Shown here piece after piece: positions 11,928-24,124 of a stretch of 64,000 nt of DNA. The stretch's first letter is position 1, and each line of letters opens with the position of its first letter. The notes under the pieces are model-generated. The model saw only the letters and a program-made list of their open reading frames with translations, had not been told where the DNA came from and made no database searches. Source of the stretch: Brasenia schreberi. Lineage: Eukaryota; Streptophyta; Magnoliopsida; Nymphaeales; Cabombaceae. A program made the position numbers and the translations under genes. The stretch covers positions 31,009,501-31,073,500 of the forward strand of contig JAYKKT010000091.1 of assembly GCA_036023115.1 (NCBI GenBank), in the 5' to 3' direction.

Positions 11928-14105
11928 TGTAAACACCCAAAAATTTTCAAATATTTTCAAAAACTCCTAAATTTTGAAAGCCAATTTAAAGCCTTTATGA
12001 ACCTTTAAATTCAAAACCCCAAATTTTAAAGTTTAAGCCTTTTGGGGAATATTTCAAAATAAAGATTTTAAATTCAAACAACTCATGAGTTTTTGAAGCA
12101 GATAAACAGGGGAGACCCAATCTTGGATCCACATCGATTCCCAAAAAGCAAAGAAGATAAAGTCGGAGCATATTAGAATCAAGATCAAATTCTAAAGCTT
12201 ATCCGAAACCAGGAGAAGATCGAGCTTATCCAGGACCCAGTTCAAGCTCATCCAATTCAAGAACATTTCAAGTTGAACTCGAGACCATGGTGAAGCCGTA
12301 TGGAATCAAAATCAAAGTGGAGCCGGATCATTCAAAGAATCAAATACCAAATGAGGCATTGAATTGGAAGAGCCTAATTAGGCATACCCGGCCACTACTT
12401 GGTATCAAGTTCAATACATGCTAGGACAAAACATTAGACAAGCTTGAATCGGCTACACCCAAAGACTAAGTCGGCTGCAACTAGGCCCAGCCCACAGGGG
12501 CTGGTTCAAGTCAACAAGAGGGACCACATATAGCTGGGCCAAATTGGATCAAGAACCAACAAGGAGCTGGTCCAATCCGCCCATGGAAGGGGCTAGAAAC
12601 CAGCCCCCTTGGCCTATAAAAGGGGCCAAGGGGGAGCAAGTTGAAGGGAGCTTGGGTTATCTTCATCTCTCATCAAAATTTTAGGGAATTGGGGCTGGAA
12701 AAGAGGGCCTGCACAAGGGAAAATCGTGGGCTGCAAGTGAAGGGAAAGAGAGGGGAAAAGAGGGTAGACATAGGAGGGAGAGTGCGGAAGATAGAAGGAA
12801 GAAGAAGAAGGGCTGGCCGGATTCCACTCTTGGAATTCCGGCCGATCGAAGACAAAAGTTGTAAGTACTTCTTCCTTTATTTTTAAAACCTTCTTCCATA
12901 TTAATTCAATTGAATTGGGGTTGTATTAATGGAGCAAAGTCTCCCCCACGTTGTAATAGTGAGTAGATTTGATGCCCTCATTTACATTTGCAGAATTTTC
13001 ATTATTGCACATACGCACTCCATGTGTTTGCTTATATGCTTCTTCCCCAATATAATCTATAATCACTCTATATTCTCTACCCCCTCTATGCTTATGCTTA
13101 TAAATATGATTTCCCTTCATTTCAATTCAGCAATTTAATTTGGGAATGTAGAGTTGTTGCATTTTAAATTCGGGTGAGTTTGCATCATTAGATTCTTAAA
13201 AGCCGAAATCTGAGCTTTCAGCATCTCTACATCTGATGATTGCAGCAATTTTAATTTCCGAACGGTTGATCCTTTTTGTCTGAAATTTTGCACACTTATT
13301 ACACACACCTTCGGGCACTCTGTATAAAATTGGCAAGATTTTAGGGCCACTCAGACACGTAATAAAAGCATATTAAGAACGACCAGATTTCTGCATCACT
13401 GTTTGCACAGTCGGATTTCCTGAAACAGAGGTCGGGTAAAAGTCCCATATCTCTGTCCACAGGAGTCCAAATTGGTTGATTTTTGATGCATTGGAAAGCT
13501 AACCTCTATAGCTTTCCAGCAACCTCAAAATCATTAAAATCGGAGTTCTGAGAAGAGAGATACAGACTCATCTTTGAGTTTCTGTATTTCTGAAACAGAG
13601 CTGTTCCGAGTCAGTGAGGTGGTCTGAGTAGATTATTTGTTTCTGATTCAATACTGCTCCAAATGCAGATTTGAAAAAGGCTACAGTCTCTCCACACTAC
13701 CAGCTTTGTCTGGTAAAATTTTGATAATTTTTGGAAGTCTGTAACGCCTTGAAAACTCCCCTAGAAAATAGCTCTGAAAACAGAATTCTCTGTTTTCAGC
13801 AACTTGTGTTTTTCCAAGTATTGAATCCGAGTGCACAAGTTCAACAAATTTTTCAAAGACACTTGTTTATGTAAAAGGGAGTCATGTTTGCTGTCAAATG
13901 AAGTTCCTAAGCGCTCAATACTGACCCTTGAGCATCGGCTCAAGAAGGTGTGAGTGAAAAGATCCCGCTTGTACACAATCGCCTAGAAGTCTTACAAACA
14001 TTTGCTAGTTTTGAACTAGCTGGCACGCTCGCGCAAGCGTAGGGGTGGAAAGTTTCATTTCAAGTTTGTCTCATAAACTTTGGAATGAGAATTTTCATGT
14101 AAACA
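11928..14105 (+). repeat. 5' LTR of the LARD-like element
   Basis: This 2178-bp LTR runs from TGTAAACACC to ATGTAAACA. A TATA box (CTATAAAAGG) lies at 12614-12623 inside a GC-richer stretch and marks the likely U3/R promoter. The ORFs inside it (for example 12641-12886 and 12929-13138) recur in the 3' LTR and look like chance frames. Confidence 0.95.
12614..12623 (+). promoter_or_regulatory. LTR TATA box
   Basis: CTATAAAAGG sits in GGCCTATAAAAGGGGCC. The same box is at 19803-19812 in the 3' LTR. It is also present on the minus strand at 24248-24239 in the related solo LTR, so it is conserved across two subfamilies and is probably the element promoter. Confidence 0.75.
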
Positions 14106-14109
14106 GAAA

Positions 14110-14127
14110 TGGCACGCCCGGTGGGAC
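14110..14127 (+). other. Putative primer-binding site
   Basis: TGGCACGCCCGGTGGGAC begins four bases after the 5' LTR. It starts with TGG, as needed to pair with a tRNA CCA end. The tRNA was not identified. Confidence 0.55.
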
Positions 14128-14223
14128 TCGGGTCTTGAGGAACTTTCTTTCAAAAAGTGAACTCCAAAAACCTTACAAAAACTTAGTGTTTTTTTTCAAA
14201 CTTGTGCACAAATTTTGAAAACA

Positions 14224-15552
14224 ATGGATGAAAGCAAGCCGAGGAAATCCTCATCGAAAGCTTCAAAGTGGTTTTCCAAATCCTCTAAAGCCCAAGAAGA
14301 GATGGCTGCTATAAAGGAAATCTTTAAAAAGATCGATGCTCTAAGCCATGAGGCTAAGGCGCATCGATCACATGAAAGCTCATCTCGGGCACATAGAGAG
14401 GAAAATCACGAAAGGAAAACCAAATCAAATCCAAAAGTCGATGAAGGATATGAGGCTGGAGATGAAGCCAGAGTGCGGATCAAGTCATCCAACCTTTCCA
14501 AGCACCCAAGCACCCCAAGTTCCAAGCAAAAACCAAAAAAAGATTTTTATAGTTCAAAAAGCCAAAAAAATATGGAAAAGTTTCAAAAACCAAAAAAACT
14601 TGAAAAACAAAAAGTTGAAATTCTGAAAGTCGAGAATGAAGTCCACATCCCTAGGCACACACACAGAGTAGGGCATGAGATTCACACTCAACACACCTCA
14701 CGAGTTTCACGAGAGGATGAGAGTCGTAAACACCTAGGATTGGAAACGGACAGGAAACGGGAGCTCACAGCCACGCATGAGTCACTCGAGGACGAGACTT
14801 GCTCTCACCATGCAAAGGTAGACAAGCCGAAAAGAGGTATGCCTGAAACTCATCCTCCTCTAAACTCTCCTCTTAGCATAGGGTCATCGGATGCATCAAA
14901 TCACATTCATGCACCCACAAACCCACAAAACGTGCCCGAAAATGAGGATTTTCAAGGTGCGCCGAATGTCCCGCACCAAAAGGAATTTCAAAATCAAAAA
15001 CCAAATAAAGATCAAAATATGGTAGACATGGTTACTAAGGCATGCATTGACACCCTAGGAACACCTAACTCTACCATGCAAACTTCCTCGAGTTTAGTCT
15101 TGTGCCATGAACCCAAGTCTATGGCAAGAAACCCAACTAACCCATCCCTAGGGGCACCTCGAGTTGTGTCTAGGGAGCATGTCAAAACCATCCCCCATTT
15201 AGAGCCTAAACCATCCCAACCTAGGTTCGTGTGGAAGCACAAGTCTTCCACCACCCATCCATCCCATATCCTACCGAAAATAGAACGGGTATATATCCAT
15301 GATATAGACGATTCCATATTCCAAGGGCATGAACTTTATAAAACTTTTTCAAAAATCAAAAAGCCTTGGAATATGATTTTAAACATGGGATATACACCAT
15401 ATCAAGGACTAGGAGCCCATAGCCAAGGTTGTCTAGAACCAATCATACCTAGACCAAACCCAAATCGATATGGATTGGGCTATATCCCATCCATACCCCC
15501 TGAGCCACCACCTAAGACCACTTGGGTCAAGGGTGCCCCTAGAACCCACTAA
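14224..15552 (+). CDS. 442-aa LARD ORF, Lys/Ser/His-rich with degenerate G-patch-like end
   Basis: This is the only long intact ORF of the LARD-like element. It starts at the ATG at 14224 (MDESKPRKSSSK), 97 bp after the primer-binding site. Residues 1-300 are very hydrophilic, rich in Lys, Ser, His and Glu, with KxxKKLEKQK-type coiled-coil-like stretches and no cysteine zinc knuckle. The last 70 residues contain MGYTPYQGLGAHSQGCLEPI and GLGYIP. This resembles the G-patch segment found between protease and RT in some plant gypsy polyproteins, though the glycine pattern is degraded. It is possibly a rebuilt Gag/Pol remnant that binds RNA. The function is unknown. Its openness in an element whose pol is dead fits either recent insertion or constraint on this product. 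Confidence 0.6.
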   Translation: MDESKPRKSSSKASKWFSKSSKAQEEMAAIKEIFKKIDALSHEAKAHRSHESSSRAHREENHERKTKSNPKVDEGYEAGDEARVRIKSSNLSKHPSTPSSKQKPKKDFYSSKSQKNMEKFQKPKKLEKQKVEILKVENEVHIPRHTHRVGHEIHTQHTSRVSREDESRKHLGLETDRKRELTATHESLEDETCSHHAKVDKPKRGMPETHPPLNSPLSIGSSDASNHIHAPTNPQNVPENEDFQGAPNVPHQKEFQNQKPNKDQNMVDMVTKACIDTLGTPNSTMQTSSSLVLCHEPKSMARNPTNPSLGAPRVVSREHVKTIPHLEPKPSQPRFVWKHKSSTTHPSHILPKIERVYIHDIDDSIFQGHELYKTFSKIKKPWNMILNMGYTPYQGLGAHSQGCLEPIIPRPNPNRYGLGYIPSIPPEPPPKTTWVKGAPRTH

Positions 15553-16800
15553 AACCGAGACCTATGGCGTAGACCCTTTCTTTGAGTCTAATTCATGGAA
15601 GTTTTCTTTGTAGGTTCAATGGAAGATCCCTCCTTTTAAAAAAATCAAAAAAATTAAATATTCTCAAAAACCAAAAAAAAAAAAAAAATTTAGAAAACCT
15701 TCAAAATCCAAAAACATTTGAAAAATCTGAAAATTTCAAAAAAGAAAATTGTTTTCATTCCCCCACTCTTCGTTTGAGAAAAAGTTTCAAACAGAAAGTC
15801 TCTTAAAAGGATCCTTGAAATTGTGTTTTGAAAAAAACAAAAAAATCAAAAAATTTCAAAAACTCCGAAAACAATGGCCATATACAAAACCAATTTCAAA
15901 ATCCTTTCGAGGAATGGATATAATCCCAAGTCAAAATCGTCCAAGCTGGTCATAGCTCTCTCTTACCTAGTACTTCCCTAGAGTTTAATGCTTGAGAATC
16001 ATCAAAGCAAGGAGGAAAGACCATGGCTCCAAGCTTCCCTAAATTCGTAGAATCCTTGACTTGGAAATTTCATAGAAAGGGATTTTAGAGTGAGTCTAAC
16101 CCATAGTGTGTGCATGTTTACATGAGCATCATGCATTGCAGTTTGAAGTCAGATATTTGCATCGGGTGTAGACATCATCTTAGAACTCAAGTTTAAGGTT
16201 TGTGTTAAGCCAAAGGGGCATGAGAGTTGACCCCTAAGTATCGAGCCATCATAGGCATGTCTCCATATGAATCAAATCTGAAACCTTCAAGGTTAATTCC
16301 AGGCCAACAAGATGCTACTCTCTCAAATAGGCTTTTGAAAACGGGTTAAAAATTTGCACGATAATTTCCAAAAAGCTTTCGAAAAGTTTATGGTAAATCC
16401 TCCAATTTTCAAAACCTCCAAAGTAAAGCTTTACATTCCAATTCATGCGAATGCATTGGGTGTTTTACTTGATAAATGTGAAGATGATATCCATAGGAAG
16501 TATGCCATTTTCAAAAACTCTATTGGCATGTGAAAGAAATCACCAAGCCATAGAGAAAATCGTGCTTGGTATAGGCTTCCAAAATTGAGACATTATTCCC
16601 CATGTCATGAAAGAGGAATAATGTCGATTGAATCAAGCACTTGTTTGAAAATCCTATCCCTAACGGGTAGGCTATATAAATGGCAGCTCCATTAAAGGGA
16701 CAAGCCCCTAGATCATATGGTTGAATTGCCTCTTGAGATACACATTCCATACTTGATTAAATGCCGAATATTTTGCAAATGAATTTCAAAACCATACTTT
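15553..16800 (+). other. LARD interior, non-coding
   Basis: This AT-rich stretch carries many AAAAATTTCAAAA-like phrases after the 442-aa ORF. The small frames at 15582-15806 and 15749-15955 are low-complexity Lys/Asn-rich and probably not genes. No RT motif (such as YxDD) was found where gypsy RT would lie. Confidence 0.5.
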
Positions 16801-16825
16801 AACAAATTGTTTTAAACAAACTCAA

Positions 16826-17030
16826 GTATGGAAAATGTATTTTGATGGGAAAAAGAATAAAGGGGCAGGTATAAGAATCATCTTCATATCTCTCGAGAAA
16901 TACCAAGTGCCATTCAACTAGATTTTACATGTTCAAATGATGTTGCCAAGTATGAAACACTCATACAAGGCCTAAAAATTTCGAAAATCTAGGGTCTCAT
17001 GCATTAAAATCTTTGGAGATTCTATGCCTT
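16826..17030 (+). pseudogene. Gypsy-type RNase H relic
   Basis: Across shifting frames one reads YFDGKKNKGAGIRII and then AKYETLIQGLKIS followed by LKSLEIL. This matches the 'FDGAxxxKGAGIGV..AEYEALIxGL' block of the second RNase H-like domain in plant Ty3/gypsy elements. It is a remnant with stops and frameshifts. With the integrase relic that follows, it indicates a gypsy ancestor for the LARD-like element. Confidence 0.6.
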
Positions 17031-17454
17031 TATAAACCAACTTTTAAAAAATTTGGCAAGACGAAAACTCATCAAGAATTGGCCATTGGAGTGATCGGCT
17101 TTTTAAAAATATGCACCATTGGCACTCACGATTTGGAATGCTTGCCAAAATGACCAAAATTGTATTAAAAAGCCTTGGTTTTAAGACATTGAATTTTTTT
17201 TAGAAAGGGAGGATTTCCCAAATTTACTTCTTCGAAAGATCAAAGTTTTGATTGAAAAAATTTTTAACCCTACATATGACTTTGAAAAGAAAAAAATTTC
17301 AGCATCTTGTTGATATGAAAACCTTGGCAAGGTTAGAATCAATACATAAATTCCATGATGGAAAACGTGGAGTTCATGTCAATACCATATGATGGCCATG
17401 AAATACTTAGGGTTGGTTAATGTTAGTCCACCCTTAAGCAAAAATTCGTTATGA

Positions 17455-17640
17455 TCATGTTAGAAATGTCGTAAATGTCAAATGCATGAGCCATCCATAT
17501 CCCATCGTCCATCTTACATGCCATAAAGAAATTCCATAGCCCATTCACTTTGAGGCCGTGTGATATCGCTCATCTCCACCAAACTAGGGGCATTGAAAAT
17601 GCATCCCCTAGACACTTTCATGGAGATTCAAGTTCATAAA
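17455..17640 (+). pseudogene. Gypsy-type integrase zinc-finger relic
   Basis: The frame through 17460-17620 gives C.KCRKCQMHEPSI, then RPSYMP and LISTKLGALKMHPL. This resembles the end of the HHCC zinc finger and the start of the core in gypsy integrases (CxKCQxH, then the 'SPWPF..WGxDxIGP' region). Several stops are present. It lies downstream of the RNase H relic, as expected for gypsy order. Confidence 0.5.
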
Positions 17641-18217
17641 AACGTGTATCTCCATCATATCATGTGGAATACATTTCATATTGTCATCATTTCATAAAGC
17701 ATATATTTCCATTGTACATGTCATGCATCACACACCCAAAGAGGCCCGAAAAGGTGGCAGCCCAAGTAGGAATGTCCCCATGTCATAAAAGGGCAACAAA
17801 AAATCGATGATACATGTTGATTGATTGATATTGTGGGTAGAAATTTAGTAGACCCCGAAAATGCCCAATAATTGAAAGGGTCTATGATAAATTCTTTTGG
17901 AAAAGATTTTTAAAATTGAGCTCCTTCGAAACTTCTTGAAAGAAAGATCAAGATTGATTGTATGACCCCGAATGAGGGAATTGATGCTTTACGAAAAGTA
18001 GAGTTTTCAAAATCAAATTGGTGACATTTCAAAAATCCTTGGCTTACAAAATGAAGCCTTGTTCAAAATAGCAAAATATTTTCAAATGGTAGATGCTATT
18101 AGGAAATGGGATGATCTTGGTTGAATCGAGTAACCAAAGGGATAAGTTTTCCCTTCATTTTACTTCTCTCTCCAAAAAGGAAAATTGGCAATGTTCAAAA
18201 GAAAAAGAAAAGACATA

Positions 18218-18415
18218 GAGAATACAAAAACTCCTCGGAAAAGAAGTCTTCCCCAAAAAGAAAAGGGAATACAAAAACTTCTTCAAAAGGAGTCTTCTCT
18301 TTGAAAGAAAAAAGAAAAGAGAATGCAAAAACTCCTCCGAGAAGAAGTCTTCCCCGAATAGACAGAGGGAATACAAAAACTTCTTCAAAAGAGGTCTTCT
18401 CTCGAAAAATGAGAA
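18218..18415 (+). repeat. Four-unit imperfect tandem repeat in the LARD
   Basis: Four units of 47-54 bp (starts near 18218, 18265, 18319 and 18366) share GAATACAAAAACT.CTTC..AA..AGTCTTC. They alternate between two subtypes. A 117-codon frame (18121-18474) runs through them and encodes a very Lys/Arg/Ser-rich repeat (NTKTSSK..F). It is probably low-complexity rather than a gene. Confidence 0.8.
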
Positions 18416-19101
18416 AAAGAAAAAAAGAAAAAGCCAAAGCTCAAAAAGAGCAATTTTTCGTCTCTTTGCCTTAAACCACGGGACGCTTCAGAAGGGACCG
18501 TGGTAACTCTTTCCCATGTCCCCATAGCTTATCCCCATGGAAAAAGGTTCAACCATGAAAATCCTAGAGTAGGAATAGAGTCTACTCATTTGGATTTCAT
18601 TTTGTTTGAGAATTAGACTTTGTTAGGTGGGAAATGGAACTTTGAAATGTTTTCCAAAATTTCCTAGCAAAAACCTCTACCAAGTAGTAGGTATCGAAAC
18701 CCAAATGAAGGGAAGTATGAAAAATTGGAAGTCCTTTTGATGGAAGGTAAAAGGAGTTCCTTTTAAAAGTTTTTGAAAACCCAAAATGTCAAGAGGCATG
18801 GGAAAATTCTTCTTGGGGCAGCCGACCTTCAAAGGCTCTCTCCAAGCTCAAAAACCCCAAAAATTGACTCTCCCAAAAAGCTCACTTCACTCATACCATA
18901 CATGCATTCAGAAGTCATTCATGCATGATCGTATCCCATATAGGAACAAAGTCCCTTTTGGCTGAAAATCCCTCTCCTGAGATCCAAGAAAAGGAGTTTA
19001 CAAAATGAAGGATTGATTTATATTCTCAAGAAAATTTGGGAAGTAAATCCATAAAAGGGTGTTTCTTCTTTGCCATTATCCAAATCAATTTGGATTAATG
19101 C

Positions 19102-19112
19102 CAAAGAGGGGC
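19102..19112 (+). other. LARD polypurine tract
   Basis: CAAAGAGGGGC lies three bases before the 3' LTR, the expected plus-strand primer position. Confidence 0.7.
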
Positions 19113-19115
19113 ATC

Positions 19116-21296
19116 TGTAAACACCCAAAAATTTTCAAATATTTTCAAAAACTCCTAAATTTTGAAAGCCAATTTAAAGCCTTTATGAACCTTTAAATTC
19201 AAAACCCCAAATTTTAAAGTTTAAGCCTTTTGGGGAATATTTCAAAATAAAGATTTTAAATTCAAACAACTCATGAGTTTTTGAAGCAGATAAACAGGGG
19301 AGACCCAATCTTGGATCCACATCGATTCCCAAAAAGCAAAGAAGATAAAGTCGGAGCATATTAGAATCAAGATCAAATTCTAAAGCTTATCCGAAACCAG
19401 GAGAAGATCGAGCTTATCCAGGACCCAGTTCAAGCTCATCCAATTCAAGAACATTTCAAGTTGAACTCGAGACCATGGTGAAGCCGTATGGAATCAAAAT
19501 CAAAGTGGAGCCGGATCATTCAAAGAATCAAATACCAAATGAGGCATTGAATTGGAAGAGCCTAATTAGGCATACCCGGCCACTACTTGGTATCAAGTTC
19601 AATACATGCTAGGACAAAACATTAGACAAGCTTGAATCGGCTACACCCAAAGACTAAGTCGGCTGCAACTAGGCCCAGCCCACAGGGGCTGGTTCAAGTC
19701 AACAAGAGGGACCACATATAGCTGGGCCAAATTGGATCAAGAACCAACAAGGAGCTGGTCCAATCCGCCCCATGGAAGGGGCTAGAAACCAGCCCCCTTG
19801 GCCTATAAAAGGGGCCAAGGGGGAGCAAGTTGAAGGGAGCTTGGGTTATCTTCATCTCTCATCAAAATTTTAGGGAATTGGGGCTGGAAAAGAGGGCCTG
19901 CACAAGGGAAAATCGTGGGCTGCAAGTGAAGGGAAAGAGAGGGGAAAAAGAGGGTAGACATAGGAGGGAGAGTGCGGAAGATAGAAGGAAGAAGAAGAAG
20001 GGCTGGCCGGATTCCACTCTTGGAATTCCGGCCGATCGAAGACAAAAGTTGTAAGTACTTCTTCCTTTATTTTTAAAACCTTCTTCCATATTAATTCAAT
20101 TGAATTGGGGTTGTATTAATGGAGCAAAGTCTCCCCCCACGTTGTAATAGTGAGTAGATTTGATGCCCTCATTTACATTTGCAGAATTTTCATTATTGCA
20201 CATACGCACTCCATGTGTTTGCTTATATGCTTCTTCCCCAATATAATCTATAATCACTCTATATTCTCTACCCCCTCTATGCTTATGCTTATAAATATGA
20301 TTTCCCTTCATTTCAATTCAGCAATTTAATTTGGGAATGTAGAGTTGTTGCATTTTAAATTCGGGTGAGTTTGCATCATTAGATTCTTAAAAGCCGAAAT
20401 CTGAGCTTTCAGCATCTCTACATCTGATGATTGCAGCAATTTTAATTTCCGAACGGTTGATCCTTTTTGTCTGAAATTTTGCACACTTATTACACACACC
20501 TTCGGGCACTCTGTATAAAATTGGCAAGATTTTAGGGCCGCTCAGACACGTAATAAAAGCATATTAAGAACGACCAGATTTCTGCATCACTGTTTGCACA
20601 GTCGGATTTCCTGAAACAGAGGTCGGGTAAAAGTCCCATATCTCTGTCCACAGGAGTCCAAATTGGTTGATTTTTGATGCATTGGAAAGCTAACCTCCAT
20701 AGCTTTCCAGCAACCTCAAAATCATTAAAATCGGAGTTCTGAGAAGAGAGATACAGACTCATCTTTGAGTTTCTGTATTTCTGAAACAGAGCTGTTCCGA
20801 GTCAGTGAGGTGGTCTGAGTAGATTATTTGTTTCTGATTCAATACTACTCCAAATGCAGATTTGAAAAAGGCTACAGTCTCTCCACACTACCAGCTTTGT
20901 CTGGTAAAATTTTGATAATTTTTGGAAGTCTGTAACGCCTTGAAAACTCCCCTAGAAAATAGCTCTGAAAACAGAATTCTCTGTTTTCAGCAACTTGTGT
21001 TTTTCCAAGTATTGAATCCGAGTGCACAAGTTCAACAAATTTTTCAAAGACACTTGTTTATGTAAAAGGGAGTCATGTTTGCTGTCAAATGAAGTTCCTA
21101 AGCGCTCAATACTGACCCTTGAGCATCGGCTCAAGAAGGTGTGAGTGAAAAGATCCCGCTTGTACACAATCGCCTAGAAGTCTTACAAACATTTGCTAGT
21201 TTTGAACTAGCTGGCACGCTCGCGCAAGCGTAGGGGTGGAAAGTTTCATTTCAAGTTTGTCTCATAAACTTTGGAATGAGAATTTTCATGTAAACA
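19116..21296 (+). repeat. 3' LTR of the LARD-like element
   Basis: This 2181-bp LTR is nearly identical to 11928-14105. Differences seen by eye are single extra bases near 19770, 19945 and 20135 and substitutions near 20540, 20698 and 20847. It is followed by the target duplication CTTAC at 21297-21301. Confidence 0.95.
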
Positions 21297-21301
21297 CTTA
21301 C

Positions 21302-22869
21302 GCACCCTAAGTAGGACTAGAAGATAGTATAAAGATGACTTTTTAGGAGGAGTTAAATAAGATGATTCAAAGAATTTCACAAAGCGAGATGATTTGTTTA
21401 GGAGGAGACTTAAATGGACATGTTGGCAAAGAGGCATTAGGATATCAAGGTATTCATGGAAACTTTAGTTTTGGGGACATAAATGAAGAAGGTAGGGAGA
21501 TTTTAAATTTTGCTATGGCATTTGATGTCTTTATAGTCAATACAATCTTCAAAAAATGAGATGAACATTTAATATTTATAAGAGTGGCTTATCACAAAAA
21601 CAAATTGATTATTTTGTTTGTACGAAAAAAGTTAGATCGTATTGTAAAGATTGCAAGGTAATTATAAGAGAAAGTTTAACCACCCAACACCAACTTTTAG
21701 TTATGGATTTAGAGGTGAAAAAGTAGACAAAGAAGAAAAGAGCGCATCCAACTATTCAGACTAAATGGTGGAATCTTAAAAGCAAGAAAAATGTATATTT
21801 AAACATAAAGTCCTTCAAGGATATGCTTGGAATTATATTGGTACACCTTGTGATATGTGGAACAATATAACTATACATATTAGAAAAGTGGTAAAAGATG
21901 TGTTAGGTGAATCTAAGGGAGGTGTATCGGTACGAAATAAGTTTGGTGGTGGAGTGAAGTGGTGTAAAATAAAATCAAGGTAAAACAAATTACATTATGC
22001 TAAGAAGACTAGTGAAACTTTAGAGGCTTATAAGAAAGCAAAGAAAGAAGTAAAAAAGGCCATCAGTAAAGCAAAAGCTAAAATTTGGAAGGATTTATAT
22101 AAAAAAACTCAACTTAAAAGAGAATGAAAGATATATTTTTAGGATAGCTAGGGCTAGAGATAAGAAAATTAAGGATCTTAATTTTGTTAGATGTATTAAA
22201 GACGAGAATGAGAAAGTTGTAGTGGCAAATGATGATATAAAATATAAGGAAAAAACTATTTTTATTAGCTTTTTAATGAAATAAAGATATTAGTATTAGC
22301 ATAAGAGAGTTAACCAAATAAAAAATGTATATAAACCACAATTTTTGTTGACGTATTCAAAAGAATGAAGTCAAAGATGCTCTTAAACATATGAAGGGTA
22401 GTAAATCGGTTGAACCAAACAATATTCCTATAGAAGTTCGGAAATTCTTAAGAGAGAGAAAAAATCACTTGAGTCACAAGACTATTTAATGAAATATGGA
22501 GAAACCAAAAGATGCTCGAGGAATGGAGAGTGAGTACACTTATACCCATATAGAAGAACAAGGGAGACTTTAAGAATTGTGTGAATTATCGGAGTATCAA
22601 GTTAACGAGTCATACTATGAAATTATGAGAAAGAATTATCAAACATAGGTTAAGATAAGTATTGAATATAACAGATAATTAATTTGGATTCATGCCAAGT
22701 AGATCTAATGTTGAAGTAATTCACCTTTTGAGACGTCTTATAGAACATTTTAGAGCAAAAAAGAAAGACCTTCAGATGATATTTATTGATCTAGAAAAAG
22801 CTTACAATAGGGTACCAATGGATGTTCTTTAGAGAACCTTGAAAAAAAAAGGTATCCCATTAACATAAA
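21302..22869 (+). pseudogene. RTE copy A: endonuclease end and RT start
   Basis: This resumes the RTE frame after the LARD insertion. At 21362-21559 it reads [29 protein letters not shown] and [15 protein letters not shown] is the conserved Asp/Asn block of the AP endonuclease. The linker and the N-terminal RT region (LKHMKGSKSVEPNNIPIE near 22390, [12 protein letters not shown] near 22785) follow with frameshifts. It is cut at 22869 by the solo LTR and continues at 26199. Confidence 0.8.
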
Positions 22870-24124
22870 TGTAGACATGAATTTTTTTATTTTGAAACCT
22901 ATGTAAAGATTTGAAACAAAATTTCTGAAGTACGTCGTATATGTGAGCATGCCAGCTAGTTTGCTCAAACTAGCAAAGATTGATTTTTAACTTCTCTGTA
23001 GCAATTGTGAATAAGTGAACTCTTTTCGATATAGGCCTTCTTAAACCGATTTTCAAGAGTCAGCCTAGACGCTTTAAAAATAATTTGAGATTCGGTAAGT
23101 TTTCAAAAACAAAATTCCAATTTCAAAACCTTGACAAAATCGTGATTTGGATTTTTAACTTAAAAATATTTCAAGTCTTTAAAAACAAAAACTGGTTCTC
23201 TTTTCAGAGACTTGTTTCTGATTTTTTTGGATAGTTCTGAGTTTCTAAAAATTCTAAAAAAATTTAACGAGAACAGATTTTTATGTATAGATTCAAAAAA
23301 AAAAATATTTTTATTTTACATGCTATAGATTCTTGTAATTAAATCTGAAAACATACCTTACTCAGATATTCGGGATAAACCCATATCAGAAAATCAAATG
23401 TTTAAGAAAACTATTGTATTTTTATGCTCATACCTTTGATTTTTATAAAATTGGTCTTGATCGAAAGCTATGGATTTCAGCTTTCCAATGAGACCATTTT
23501 CAATCAAATTGGTTCGTTGTGCAGAAAGATATTTATGAATAACATAGAAACTTCTAGTTTTTCAGAATTTGTTTTGATCTTAATAAAAATTTTCCAATTT
23601 TATTAGTAATGTTTAAGAATCCCAAAATTCTCGAAAATTTTATGAGAAGTATGTGTGTATGTCTAGATCATACTTGCAAAATTTTAACATATTTGGGGTA
23701 AGGAATCATAAAAGATAAATCATTTACCGAATGTATGCAGAGTGCTGAAAAACAGGTTTTAGATTTTCAGAATTGTGCTTGTGTTTTAATTCAAATAAAA
23801 ATTGAATCTATAGCTATAAAACAATAAACAAAATCCTAATTATCATATGAGGCAGGGAGATTAAGAGGTTTATAATCTTATGTTGCGTTATGGAGTCGAA
23901 AGAATCAACATTTAAAGTATATAACAACGATCGTCTGAACAAAAGAAAGATGGGGCAACCTATGAACCTGAATCAATACATCTTCATGGAGACTTAAGCT
24001 CCTTAATTACAAGCCCATAAAACTCAATGAAAAAGAGATAATTATGAGATCATGAAGAAAGGATAGACCTATGGAGTAAGGTCGAGGACGGCTAGCAGCT
24101 AGCGGTTGGTGGTTGGCGGCACCT

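Larger units (their letters stand above)
11928..21296 (+). mobile_element. LARD-like LTR retrotransposon, young, non-autonomous
   Basis: A 9369-bp element is inserted in RTE copy A with a perfect 5-bp target duplication CTTAC (11923-11927 and 21297-21301). The empty site is visible in copy C at 52257-52270. The LTRs are 2178 bp (11928-14105) and 2181 bp (19116-21296), and begin TGTAAACACC and end ATGTAAACA. By eye they differ by about three substitutions and three 1-bp indels. The 5.0-kb interior has a primer-binding-like site, one long intact ORF, only shattered remains of RNase H and integrase, and a polypurine tract. It therefore depended on proteins from another element, probably Ty3/gypsy. 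Confidence 0.92.

Noticed and set aside
12641..13350. Several 60-80-codon frames inside the LARD LTR and their repeats at 19803-20762
   Set aside because: Both strands show competing frames over the same bases, 1-bp indels between the two LTRs shift them, and none has a domain. They are chance ORFs.
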